Of a stretch of 64,000 nt of DNA, positions 35,582 to 47,044 are shown piece after piece (within the stretch, counting starts at the first letter, position 1; the number at the start of each line of letters is the position of its first letter). This stretch comes from Batkoa obscura (lineage: Eukaryota > Entomophthoromycota > Entomophthoromycetes > Entomophthorales > Batkoaceae), in contig JASVEC010000048.1 of assembly GCA_030770535.1 (NCBI GenBank), positions 62,001-126,000 on the forward strand, read 5' to 3'. A program made the position numbers and the translations under genes. The notes beneath the pieces were generated by a model that had not been told where the DNA came from, searched no databases, and saw only the letters and a list, made by a program, of their open reading frames with translations.

Positions 35582-37257
35582 TCTTTATTAAATTAATTAA
35601 ATTGAAGTATTTAACAATTGTTTGTAATCATTGTTTCCCCTTTTTATATACCCTTTTTTTATTGAGTGAGACATTTTGGCCTTCTATTCTTTAGACTTAT
35701 TAAATTTATTGATTTTCCTTGATTTTTATTAAAGACCTTCTTTTTTTAGTAATCTCAAGCATTAAAAGGTATTAAGAACATTTTTTACGGAAAAAAGTAG
35801 GCATGAATAAGAATAATATAGCTCAAATAAATTTAAAAATAACTCAGTCTTCTTTCTCCTTTATTAAAACTAAGGTTGAGCAATGCTTATAATAAACTGT
35901 GACTTTATCCTATTATTAAGACTTTTTGATTAAGGTGGAATTATTGTAGCCTTATTTCTATGATAAAGATTAGATTTATAACATAACTAAAAAGCCTATA
36001 CTAATACAATCGACTTTTTATACAATAATGATATCTAAGTATAGCTAATATATAAATAATATCAGATACTACACAATAGCAGTAAAGGAATGACACATCT
36101 TTTTAGTTTAAAAATAATGGTTTTGAAATCTATTTATAAGCAATAAATAAATTATTTTAATTAACATTTGCCAAAAAAAGGTAAGTAATAATTCTTTTAA
36201 TTCTTTTAAAAATCAAATAGTGCCATATGTTATTAAAAGCAGTCATGATTACTTTTAATTAGTTACACTGATATTTCCTGAAATGATTCCACTAAAGTAT
36301 TATTTGAATAAAAGTCTATATTACTAATAGAGTTTCTGTATTATTTGAAATTGGATATCATATTAAGTAGACCTAAAATGTAAAAATTTATTACTTACCA
36401 ACAAATTTGAGGAGATTTTTAAATATTGAAATGTAGCAAGTGCACTTAATAATAGCATTATAAATATAATATTAATATATAATAAGTATATTCAATAAGA
36501 ATATTTAAGAAATGATACTAAAAATCTGATATTAGATGAAAAAATGTTAATTAGTTTTTTTAGAATAAGATGCATTCTAGTAGAATTTAAACCTATGTTA
36601 TTAAATTTCGTTTAGAAAGCTCCTATCAACTTAAGTTTATACGTTGATCTATATATACTAACTAACGAAAAATTAGTATTGAGAATCACTTTATTAATTT
36701 CATATCGTGACGTTTATCAAAGGGGACATTCTTTATATTAACAAATATTTTCTGTATGAAATAAAGACCATCTGATGACCAAGTTAACTTACAATATTTT
36801 GCACATAATTAAACTTTATAATGTATATAAAGGCTGCTATTTATTTGTTGCTGATTAAGAAGTAGTAGGCTCAAGTATGAAAAAAATAAAAGGACAAATT
36901 GCTGCAATCTCGATAGAACTAAGATACAATTTAATGTTTTAAGTCTTATGTGTAGTGAAATAAGCTAATATTAAGATCAAGTTAATTTTTACTATTTAAA
37001 TAAAAAGCAGGTTTATGTTGCTTTGTAATGATTTATTTTTTTATGTTAAGGTGATACTACAATTACTTAAGCTTTTTATATTATTAGGCAGTATATTGTA
37101 AGCATTTGAGTACTTTGATCTAAAGTGAATTTATAAAAATTAATTTTATTTAACTGGTTAATAATCATTAAATCAACTATATGCATAAATTTTCGAAAAA
37201 TAATTTCAAAATAATCCCTAAAATTAAAAATCATTGTTTCTTATTTTTGTTTTCAAA
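35582..37257. other. Intergenic, 1.7 kb
   Basis: AT-rich region between divergent genes. No gene, tRNA or known repeat recognised. Confidence 0.4.
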
Positions 37258-38372
37258 ATGAGTTCAAATAACAACGAGCAGAATTTAGAAGAGTACGGCA
37301 AAAAATTTCAAACTATTTGTTTAATAGACAAAAATGAAATTGAAGCCATCAAATTGATAAATGAGTTCCCAGACTTAGTATGGTATCGAGATCCCGAAAC
37401 CGAAGACTCCCCATTACATTGGGCTGCTAAGCTTGGTAGTAAAAAAGTGGTTAGGTAACTAATTTTACAATCAAAAGTATTAAAATTAAAAAAATAAGAA
37501 CTTTATTAGATAACCGTCACCCATGGAATGTATTGAACAAAGCTGGTAACTCTGCTGGTGAAGTGTGTCAAAATGAAGGCCATGAAGATATTTATAAAGA
37601 GATCCTTGATGAAGGAGTAAGAGCAGAGTTAATTTTGGGAATTTTAGACGAGGTTCAAGGCGAAGGAAATGTTATTCCAAATGATGAGTATTTAAAATTA
37701 CCACTGAAATTTTCTTCAGATAAGATCTTAGACTATGAAGATAACGGTGTCATGATGGGATGGGAAGGGCCTCTTATGGAAGAGCATGCTAAAGTAATTG
37801 CACCTAAAAAAGGATTAAACGTTTTGAATGTCGGTAAGAGAATTTGTTTTTCAATATGATAAATATTCAATATAAGTTTAGGCTTTGGCTTAGGGTTAAT
37901 AGATTCTGAGTTACAAAAATTAGAACCAAAGAGTCATACTATTGTAGAAGCACATCCAGATGTATATAAGCAAATGATATCACTAGGATGGGATCAAAAA
38001 CCAGGAGTAAGGATTATTTTTGGAAGATGGCAAGATAAAAAAGATGAAATCTGTAATCAGTTATATGATGGAATCTTCTTTGATACTTTTGGGGAATATT
38101 ATAAAGATTTGAAACAGTTTCATGAAATTATACCAAATATTTTAGCTGAAGATGGAGTCTATTCCTTCTTTAATGGTTTAGGTGGGGATGTAAAATTATT
38201 CCATGACGTTTATTGTCAGATTGCTCAACTCCATTTACTAGACATGGGTATTGAAACAGAATATGTAGAAATTGATATGGATCCAGATTCTAATAAGATT
38301 TGGGATGGAGTTAAAAGACGCTATTGGCAATTGAAAAAATATTACTTACCTATTTGTAAATTTCAGAACTAA
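37258..38372 (+). CDS. RMT2: Protein arginine N5-methyltransferase RMT2
   Basis: Three exons (37258-37454, 37499-37833, 37882-38372), about 340 residues. The ATG at 37258 (MSSNNNEQNLEE) was chosen over an upstream in-frame start because it begins the conserved region. An ankyrin-like N-terminus (DSPLHWAAKLGSKKVVRTLLDN, then NSAGEVCQNEGHEDIYKEIL) precedes a class I SAM methyltransferase fold: VMMGWEGPLMEEHAKVI, NVLNVGFGLGLIDSELQ (motif I), HTIVEAHPDV and YDGIFFDTFGEYY. RMT2 methylates the delta-nitrogen of an arginine in ribosomal protein Rpl12 in yeast. Length and domain order are as expected. Confidence 0.92.
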
Positions 38373-39115
38373 GGTCACTTAGCATAAACTTATAGAGAAT
38401 AAATTCATGCTTTTGTTAGATATTTAAATTTATAATATTACTTTCTTTTTGTCAAAAATGTTCAAGTTTATTTAACAATAACTAAAATGGCAATAATCAC
38501 CTGAGTAGTAGTTGATTTTATATTAAAATTGCAACTGAAAATTTCAAAATGTTATGACATAGTAATATTAAACTCATAAAATATCGATTAAATTATGTTA
38601 TGAAGAAATTAACTTGGTAATAAATTACACAATAAAGGTTACAATCAAAAAAATTAAGTGGCCAATTCAGGTTGTTTTTACTTAGTGAAAGCACTTTTTT
38701 TTAAAAATAATTTAAAAAAGCAAAGAAGATAACAAAAAATTAAATAATAAAAACAATTTAGAGTATATACCAATATACTCTTTTTTATTATTATTTAATT
38801 TACACTTTAAAATAAAAAATTTATTGCTAGTTAAAAAAATTAGTACAAAGTTTTATTTTCCAGAAGTTTATTTGTAGTATTGCTTGTTAAGTTTAGATTA
38901 TAATAAAAAGTTATTAAGCCATTTCACTTTCAATACAGTTTTTAGATATCTCATTATTTGTTCCGATGCTGTAGTTATCATTTTAATATATCATCTTATT
39001 CTTCAATACATGTAACTATTATATAGATACATGATCATATAAAAATTATTTGCAATCAAGATCAAAGATAAACTAAAAATACATTTTATTCAATATACAT
39101 TCTAAAGTCTAAAAT
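38373..39115. other. Intergenic
   Basis: Convergent spacer, AT-rich. No gene seen. Confidence 0.4.
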
Positions 39116-39919
39116 TTAGGGTCTGAAGTCAGCCTTGGCTTTGACAACTTTAGTCTTTAAATATTCAAGTTCGTTTTGAAGCTTGACAGTCTTGGAAGAA
39201 TCGGTGTTAAGGGTAACAAAAGCAATGTTACAATCTTGAATCAAAATATCGAAATCTAAATAAGAGTGGGCATTGGCCAATCTATCATTAAAGTTGACTT
39301 TCTTGGTAATATCATCAGATTTATCCCCGTTGTTACCACCATTGTTACCGCCAGAAGGAGGGTGAGTTTTAGCAAACTCTTCTTGGGCAACCTTGATTCT
39401 ATTTTGGACTGAAATCCATTCGGAATTGAGCTCATTAAGTCTGTTTTGGTCGGCGTTTAAGAGTTCAGTGTAAGCAGTGCTACAAGAAGCTAAAATGGGA
39501 TCAAAATCTTCTCTCTTTTGAGCAGCTGAGATTTTAGCTTCCATATTACAACGTTGTATAATAGTTTGACCAGGTTTAGGTGGGTTAACACCACCATTAC
39601 CATTAGGTGGATGAGTTAAGAAGTAATTGTCTTTATACTTAGCAAAGTTTTCTTTGATGGCAACAATTTCATTTTGTAAAGCGATGGCATTTTGTTGGGA
39701 TGGGTCTCTGTTTAAAAGAGTGCTGTAAGCGTTATTACAATCATCCATGATGCTTGAGAAAACTTGTTCAGTAGTAGCTTGAGGCAATCTTGATTCATAT
39801 TTACATTCAACAGCAATAGCTCCGAATGCTCTTCTAGCCAAGTGGGCATTAGAGGAGATAGTATAGGCAGAAGTGCTAGCAATAGCAAGTAATGAGAGTA
39901 ATGAATAAGAGAATTGCAT
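39116..39919 (-). CDS. Secreted three-module protein (copy 1)
   Basis: Single exon, 267 residues. A signal peptide (MQFSYSLLSLLAIASTSAY) is followed by HLARR-AFG, a possible Kex2-type site. The mature part is three repeats of about 65-70 residues. Module 1 starts VECKYESRLPQ and has a second Cys in MDDCNNAYSTLLN. Module 2 is RCNMEAKIS...ASCSTAYTELLN. Module 3 is VNFNDRLAN...QDCNIAFVTLN, where the first Cys is Val. Modules are helical and joined by THPPNGNGG and THPPSGGNNGGNNG linkers. I know no named family. It is paralogous to the identical pair at 53065 and 55248; about 290 bp in the middle are identical to them while both ends are diverged, as gene conversion would leave. Confidence 0.8.
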   Translation of the reverse strand: MQFSYSLLSLLAIASTSAYTISSNAHLARRAFGAIAVECKYESRLPQATTEQVFSSIMDDCNNAYSTLLNRDPSQQNAIALQNEIVAIKENFAKYKDNYFLTHPPNGNGGVNPPKPGQTIIQRCNMEAKISAAQKREDFDPILASCSTAYTELLNADQNRLNELNSEWISVQNRIKVAQEEFAKTHPPSGGNNGGNNGDKSDDITKKVNFNDRLANAHSYLDFDILIQDCNIAFVTLNTDSSKTVKLQNELEYLKTKVVKAKADFRP

Positions 39920-40879
39920 TATCGTTATTATAGATTAAATTTAATATTGAACTACGTTGATTTTTTCAATGTATTTATACTATTTTTTTAATTGTAGTCT
40001 ATAGAATAATAAATATAAATATCTATTTTTGCTTTATGATTTATTTATAGATAATTATTCAATTATTCCGTTTCGTCAAGTCTTAAGTTGTTCTCTTAAA
40101 AACTTAAATAAAAGCGCATCGCTAAGGCACCGCCACCAAGAAATTTGATCCTTTTCATACTAAGTATTGTAATTAAATGAGTGTAGAAGTTATTAAATGG
40201 ATAAACTAGATACTAATTTATGTAAAAATAATATTACTCACTAGTAAAATTAAATTTAATAATCTATTTTTAGTAAATAATAATTTATGTAATCAAATGT
40301 CACTCTTTATTCTACACTTTACGCCTATATTTGTAGCATTTTATATGTTAATAAAATTTTGTAAAATTAAACATTGAATTGTGAATAAATGTTTTTAATA
40401 TAATTGATAAATAAATGAATCAGAAAACTATATTTATAGTATAATGGTAATAATAAAATCATGTTTTGTTTTTATTTAACAAGGTCAAGGGTACTCTAGT
40501 TTAAAAATATGTTTTTGTATTATTTTTAACATCAAATAGCTAGAATGATATTTCGCTCCAGTTGAACACTGGAATAACATTGTAACATGGAATCATGGTA
40601 CTTTTTATCTACACTATTCTTTTAATAGCTCAACTTTGATAAAATTTAATAAGCTTTTATCAATTCATTCCCTTTGCAATAGTTATAAAACCTTAACATA
40701 GCTAAATAACTTAATATCTTAAATAAATTTCAATTATTTTAATTAACTTATAAGTAATTTTACTTAGCAAAATTAAAATTATAATGTAAAGCTTTTATAA
40801 GTAAAAATAACAAAGTTGAAGTCAATATATTTTTTAAAATTTATTATTATTATTATGTAAAATAGAAATGCAGTTTAAA
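39920..40879. other. Intergenic
   Basis: AT-rich. The ~40 bp before the secreted-protein start (39920-39950) resemble those before copies 2 and 3 (ATTAAATTTAA...AATAAC), a conserved proximal promoter or leader. Nothing else seen. Confidence 0.45.
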
Positions 40880-41344
40880 TTATTCATCGATATCCTCAAT
40901 AGTTGCACAACCAATCCTTGTTTTTGCAGCATCATTTAAATGAATGACAATCGATCTTTGTCCTACCAATTCAGAAACCTTAGGTAAGGTAGGATCGAAT
41001 AATGTATAACTAGTAGCACCTCCCTTTAATTTCCCGAATTTGCCAGAAAGATCCCCAACCTCACATGTAGAAAAGTCATCCATTTTACAGCTATAAGTGG
41101 TCGAATTACCATTTGGGTTAATATCAAATGGGTCTAAATGCTTTTTCGTACTGGTACAATCTGAAGCCACAGGACTTTGATGAATATGATAGGGATATTG
41201 ATCCGTAATATTTGGAAAATCCTTTAATACGTTGATATCAATTTTAATACCATTATTAAGCTGTGTAAAGTAAAATTGAGCTTCTACAGCAGCTGAATTG
41301 ATATAAGCTAATGCACCTGGTTGAACGTCGTATAATACTACCAT
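40880..41344 (-). CDS. Cu-only superoxide dismutase-like protein (copy B)
   Basis: Single exon, 154 residues. The motif set matches copy A: YHIHQ, HLDPFDINPNGNSTTY, CEVGDLSGKFGKL, SIVIHLND and KTRIGCATI. The region that carries zinc ligands in Cu/Zn-SOD has no His. It starts MVVLYDVQPGALAYINSAAV, again without a signal peptide. Two leaderless Cu-only SOD-like paralogues on the same strand, with the secreted three-module gene between them, suggest tandem duplication plus insertion. Confidence 0.8.
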   Translation of the reverse strand: MVVLYDVQPGALAYINSAAVEAQFYFTQLNNGIKIDINVLKDFPNITDQYPYHIHQSPVASDCTSTKKHLDPFDINPNGNSTTYSCKMDDFSTCEVGDLSGKFGKLKGGATSYTLFDPTLPKVSELVGQRSIVIHLNDAAKTRIGCATIEDIDE

Positions 41345-42289
41345 GATTTATAAATTTAATGAGTTATTTTGGCTATTATTTGCTTTTGCTGCTTTTATAT
41401 CATGTTTATGTTGATTTGAAACTGTCTATTTTTAATATGAAAATGGTTAAAAATAATTTAATTGCATAGAAAAGTTTAGTTTAAGGAAAATAAGTATACA
41501 ACCAATTATACTTACTTATTTGTCTTAATGATTCTTCTTATTTGCTTTATTTTGTTTATATTTCATTAAACGGGCGAATTTAACTGAAATAAGGTAATTT
41601 AAAAAATATTCTATTTTAAACTGTAAAATTAGTATTAATCTAATTTTCCTTATCCAAAGTTATTATAAAAATATAAGATGATAATCTTATTATTTAATGA
41701 CTTTAGCTTTATAGTAAACATCTAATATGGTTTCAATTAAATATTGGACTTAATTTAGCTCTTGTTGTTTTATATTTAGCTTTGCTTATTTTTCCCCTTA
41801 ATCAAATATTATTAATAGATTTATACAACCCCATTTTTTATCTTTTAGCAATAAATGTAGGTTGGAAGGAGTTAAGTGATGAAATTTCATCATCAATGAT
41901 ATCCAGTAATCACATTACTTTAATGTATAGCTTAATTATAGAATACTTATATTTACTTATGAAAAGATATTTTTTGGACATTAGATCGGTTATAAATCAA
42001 AATTCATCGAATAATTTTGACAGATCGAATTTCTAAATACCTCTATAGAATATTTTTACATGAAAATATCTATTCCGTTCAGCTATCTGTCTAAAATTAT
42101 TTTAAACAAGTCATTAATTGCTAAAAACACCCTAATATTCTTAATCTTGAATTATTTGAAAATCTGGAAGCTCCAAGTCCAAGTGTTTGAAGTTAAAATT
42201 TTATTGTAAAAATTTGAAAGTCGATTTTTAATTTAAAACTTTTTTGTTATATGAAATGTAATCGCCTTTGAAAGTACCAACCACTATAT
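41345..42289. other. Intergenic
   Basis: AT-rich. An open stretch of 84 codons (41782-42036) has hydrophobic, AT-driven composition and no family resemblance, so it is not called. Confidence 0.35.
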
Positions 42290-42435
42290 CAATTCTGAAG
42301 TAAATAAATACTGGAGATTAAGGAGGTCGGCGTGGAAAGGGTTTCATTCCTCTTCATTTTGAAGGTCCACGATAACAATGCACCTAATGCAGAGCCATCT
42401 ATATGAACCTTCATTAATGTTGATCTGTTAAAGCA
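42290..42435 (-). mobile_element. Possible retroelement RNase H relic
   Basis: A short, higher-GC open stretch read on the minus strand includes VHIDGSALGALLSW, which resembles the DAS/DGS...GAVLSQ core of Ty3-type RNase H. It is a fragment with no neighbouring retroelement parts visible, clearly dead and old. The similarity is weak and could be chance. Confidence 0.25.
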
Positions 42436-43629
42436 AATATTGTAAATTCAACTCATTATTGTGTAGTGTGTTTCTAAAGTTTAGCATTTCAAAGTTGTGG
42501 GATTAATAGATGAAATTTAATTGGCTCGGAAAAATAAGAAATTCCGAGCTTGGATTTTGTCTTATTTGCAAAAACTTAAGCAAGGATCTCATGTAAATTT
42601 GAAGATTTTGCTTTTTTTGCGCTCCCATAACTTTTTACACAAAGGAATAAAAACAATTCTATTCAATCTAAATGATTCATTAAATTTGGCAATATTTTCT
42701 TTTAAGTTGGGATTATTTTATATGGAGATTGAATTATTCCTATTAAAAGATAATATTGCAAATTTAATAATCTCACTTATTCTAAATGGATTTAGCTCAA
42801 CAATAAATTACGTGTCAAATTAATCCCACAAAGATAAAAACACCTATATAAATAATCCGAATAAACAGGATATAATGCTATCTTTAATTATTTTTAATGT
42901 AAGTATTTTCTTCAGTTTAATTATTTTATAAAATGATGATTAAGGCATTTGTCTGCATTTCTTTGATGTAAAACTGACACGCTACCTAACTTTGTCATTT
43001 CTGATTTTCTATTTTTTATTCAATCTTTTTTTGATCATTTTATTTACGATTTTTCTAGGCTTATTTCTTGAAGCTCCTTACATTGTATTAATAAAAGTTG
43101 TTGATAATTGACATTTTTCTTATTTCTATTTTTAATCTTATGTATGTTATAGTTTAAATTATTTTCTATGTTACTTTTTACTGCTTATTGCTTTATTTAA
43201 AATATTATCACAAATGTATAGAGAATAGTATTTAAGGGGAATACCATCTCAAACATACCAAACAGTCATTTGTTAAAGATAATAATATGTTAGCGTACTC
43301 AATAAAGTATATATTTCGTAAACATGCTTCTCCTTTTTGTTGAAGTTCCTTATCAGGTACTTTATAAAACACCTCCTATATTTAATTAACATATTTCATT
43401 AAACATAGCCTATCGGTTATATATTTTAATTATTACCTAAAGAATATGGGCCATGTGAGATTAATTGTTCTTAGAGTCATTAGATTCACTATGAAATTTA
43501 ATAATGGTAGAATAGTTTAATATCTTCATATCAAATGTTTAATTGATTGGTTCGAATGTTTCATTACATGAATAGTATTCAAAACAGTCACTGATAAGAA
43601 TGAGAACCATTTTTGATTTTTTTAATAAA
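42436..43629. other. Intergenic
   Basis: AT-rich 5' flank of ISN1. An open stretch at 42521-42823 is not recognisable as a gene. Nothing else seen. Confidence 0.35.
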
Positions 43630-45304
43630 ATGTCTAGCATTTATCGTGTCAATTACCAACTTAGAGCTCATAAAAGAGATCCTTTTATCGAGTTTATAAA
43701 ATCCATGTTAATGACCCCTTTCGTTTTACATTCACGTCCACGTTATGAAGGTACTTTAGAGGATGAACAAAGGGCTTTAGAAGTTAGTGAGTCTAATGAA
43801 GAGAAATTTGCAGAGATTTTAAAAAGAGTTGAAGTTTTAGTTGAGGTAAATAAAACTTTAATTTATGCGATCAAAGCTAAAACGAAATATAGGAGCATAG
43901 AAAAAAAACTGACCAAGGTATAAAACTATTTCAAAATCATTAGATTCCAATAACGGTGATTAGGTATCAGAGAACATTCTCGTTTACATCGTTTGGTTCC
44001 CTCAGTTGGTAATTTTTTTACTGATCTTCCATTAAAGGAAGCATTTTTAAAAGTAAATGCTCAGCAGTGTATCTCAGCTCGTAGATTTGTACCTCCTAGT
44101 TTCAATGAAATTAGAAAGTAAATTTAGAAACTTATCATTTTAATTGACTAATTTTTATAGAATTTTAAACGTTGCTCAAGTTCAAGCTATATCTAATAAC
44201 CTTAAATTAGTAACATTGTAAGTTTTTTTTTGGTTTTTTTATAATAACATTAATAAAAATTTAGTGATGGGGATATGACATTATGTAATAACATTAAAAA
44301 TATTAAATTTTAGATTGTTAACATGTTATAGACGCTGATGGACAAGATTTTGAGCAAGACAGTGAGCTTGTATCTCTTCTTATTAGTTTACTTGAAAAAG
44401 ATTTATTTGTTGCAGTTGTAACCGCCGCAGGTTACGGTGATGACTCAATTAAGTATGAAGGTCGATTATCTGGACTTTTAAAAGGATTTTCTAATTCCAA
44501 ATTAACCCCTGAACAATTAAAACGTTTCTTTGTATTTGGTAAGTAAAATAGAAACCATAAGAGCAATATTTAACCATTCAATTAGGTGGAGAATGTAATT
44601 ATTTGTTTCAATGTAATGAAAATTGTCGACTTGACTATATCAAAGAATCAATCTATCTCAAACCAGGATCAAGAGATTGGTCTGAAGATCATATTAAGGT
44701 TTTACTTGATTCAGCTGAGCAAAACATTCGTCGTTGTACTGAAGAAATGAAATTACCAACTACGATTTTAAGAAAATCACGTGCTGTTGGTAATATATCA
44801 CATAAGTTTATTTATCTAGTAATCTAACAAAGTATTTTAGGGCTTATACCTCAAGCTGGGAAAAAAGTAATGCGTGAGCAATTAGTAAGCTATTATAATT
44901 ACCAATTTTAAACAATACTTAACTATATGTAAAAAGGATGAATGCGTATTATCTACCCAATCTCATTTATTAGAAACTTTACAAGTATTAAGTAGCAAAG
45001 ATAATTGCTCTGAAATACCATTCTGTGCATTTAACGGCGGCTCTGATGTTTGGGTTGATATTGGTAATAAACTTATTGGTGTGAAAATACTTCAAAGTTA
45101 TTTAGATGCTAAACCGGAACAAACTTTACATTTTGGAGATCAGGTAAGGACAAAAAAAAAATTATATCAAATATTAACCTTTTTTAGTTTTTGTCAACTG
45201 GTAATGATTATGCTACTAGATCGGCTTGTTGTACTTCTTGGATTGTTAGCCCAGAAGAAACTCAAGAAATTTTGATTTTACTATTAACTGGATTATTAAG
45301 ATAA
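43630..45304 (+). CDS. ISN1: IMP-specific 5'-nucleotidase ISN1
   Basis: Multi-exon. The start ATG at 43630 (MSSIYRVNYQLRAHKRDPFIEFIKS) aligns with yeast Isn1; an in-frame ATG lies at 43600. Conserved blocks are HSRLHRLVPSVGNFFTDLPL, ISARRFVPPSFNEIRKIL, KLVTFDGDMTLY (HAD nucleophile DxD), AVVTAAGYGDDSIKYEGRL, FGGECNYLF, and AFNGGSDVWVDIGNKLIGVK. It converts IMP to inosine in purine turnover. The DGD motif sits in a 20-nt microexon (44265-44284). Between exon 1 (ending ACCAAG at 43917) and exon 2 (GTATCAGAG) a GT-AG intron does not keep phase; one extra A in the A-run at about 43903 would restore it, so a homopolymer length error is suspected. Confidence 0.9.
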
Positions 45305-45762
45305 GTAAAATAGTTTTAAATAAACTATACTAAAGTTTTAACTCAATTTTGGTTTTTTCTGCCTAGAAAAAATTCTATTTGTTATTATATAAAGTTTCGT
45401 ACTGCAAAAAAGCTTCAAAAATATTTTTAACAACTTATAAAAATGTTAAGAACCTAGTTTTTTTTTATGTAATATGAAATGAAAAAAGTTCAATAATCAA
45501 ATATTGAAACAGGATAACACCTTACCATATTTTTTTAAAACTTAATTTACTATAAATGGAGTAAAACTTTTAAAAATATTATTTGCACAAAGTAACGACA
45601 AAATGCGAAGTTGATGTATAATAATCTGCCAGTTATTATTTGACAAGCAACAAAAGAATAATCATGAGATTTGATCCGAATTCTTTTTTTAAAGATATTA
45701 CGCAGTAAGAACACAGAGTTTCGTTTTAGTTCCTTTTTTTAGGATCAAAAATAGGTAACATG
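45305..45762. other. Intergenic
   Basis: AT-rich spacer between tandem ISN1 and GST genes, ending at MITE copy 6. No gene seen. Confidence 0.4.
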
Positions 45763-45869
45763 ATATGGGGATGTATTTTTTTGTTTAAGAATTTTACTAA
45801 CAATCTTTCCACTCAAATAGTGCTTAAAAAATGGAAAAAGTGATGAAACCAAAAAAAACATCACCATAT
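45763..45869 (-). mobile_element. MITE copy 6 with ATAT target duplication
   Basis: Core 45767-45865 in reverse orientation, ATAT on both sides. It sits in the immediate 5' flank of the GST gene; an ATG occurs at the first base after the insertion (45870). Confidence 0.86.
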
Positions 45870-45995
45870 ATGAAAATAGAATCACATAAAATAAGTTAAG
45901 AAATTGGTATACAAATGAAAACAAATAATATCCAAATAGATTATAACATTAAAAAGACTATAGATTTATATCTTTTACACACTGGTAACTAAGAA

Positions 45996-46830
45996 GATCT
46001 ACCTTTCTCTCCTTTTATATGGCATATACAAATGGCTTTAAAGCATAAGGTAATATTTATTTTTCATATCTGTTATGAAAACTAACGATTTTACAGAACT
46101 TAGATTTCAATGAAGTTAAATTAACCTTTAAAGATGTTAATGATACTATATTAAACCTAACGTAATAAGTAAATAAATTATTGATATTTAGTACTAACTT
46201 TATTTTTAGTGCTGATAAATGGAGAAAAGTACCTACTTTAAAGTTATCTGATGGAACCGTTGTTTACAATAGCAGAGATATCGCCAATGAATTAGAAAAA
46301 AGATATCCAAATAAACCAAAACTATTTCCAAATGGCACTAAAACTTCCGAATTCTTAGAAAACTACATTGATGCTAATGTAATGATACCATTTGGTCTGA
46401 CTGTAGATACTGAATGGGAATTATTAGAACAAGAAGATAAAGAATTTGCTGAAGATAGATTTCAATTTGCAAGGACTTTTTCTGGCACTTCTGAAAAGCT
46501 TTATCCTGAATTTGAAACTTTTTTGAAACCTATTATTGAAATGTTAAAAGTTAGTCCTTTCTTTGAAGGCAATGAACGTAAGTTGTTTTATTTTTACTTT
46601 GATCCTTCTACTTACAACTATCCCTTCTAGCTACCTATTCTGATTCCATCTTATTTTCAATGTTACAATGGTTTAGAGTATTAACCCCATTACATTTCCA
46701 ACATGTTGTTGAAGATATGGAAGATAAAACATTACATAATTGGTTTCAATCTATGTTGAATCTTCATAATGGATATGCCAAAAATTTCCCTATTAACTCG
46801 AAGTATGGACCATTTGCTTTAAAAAACTAA
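45996..46830 (+). CDS. Glutathione S-transferase-like protein, 5' start unresolved
   Basis: Exons follow on well from GATCTACCT at 45996. The N-terminal thioredoxin-like half has DLPFSPFIWHIQMALKHK, then NLDFNEVKLTFKDVND, VPTLKLSDGTVVYNSRDIANEL and YPNKPKLFP, the cis-Pro and Ser/Glu-type glutathione-binding elements of GSTs. The helical C-terminal half ends SMLNLHNGYAKNFP and KYGPFALKN. It resembles the fungal etherase/GstU-like group with a LigE-type N-domain. Junctions at about 46064 and 46160 (CTAAC to TGCTGATAAATGG) and at 46580 keep frame. I could not place the first exon: an ATG at 45915 is in frame but separated by a stop, and an alternative ATG at 45870 needs a GTTAAG donor. Confidence 0.72.
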
Positions 46831-47044
46831 CATCGTCTGTTACAATTAAAACACTTAATGATTTATCAAAATTAAGCTATAGTTTTTTTTACATCTATTT
46901 ATTATATATTTTTAATCAAATCAATTTTAAACTTTAATTCAATTTAGGCTTAAGTTTTATATAATCTAATATTTCCATTTATAATTGAAAAACAAGTATT
47001 CAAATAAACATTAAGTTCAATTTATTTCAACAAGGTTAATAAAG

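Noticed and set aside
41782-42036. 84-codon hydrophobic frame as a membrane protein
   Set aside because: Hydrophobicity is explained by T-rich codons; no start context, splice signals or similarity.
42521-42823. Open frame of 100 codons as a gene
   Set aside because: No ATG start, no family resemblance, AT-driven Leu/Ile/Phe composition.
34306-43629. A metabolic gene cluster linking the SODs, RMT2, secreted protein and ISN1
   Set aside because: Functions are unrelated, spacing is large and strands are mixed; nothing supports co-regulation.
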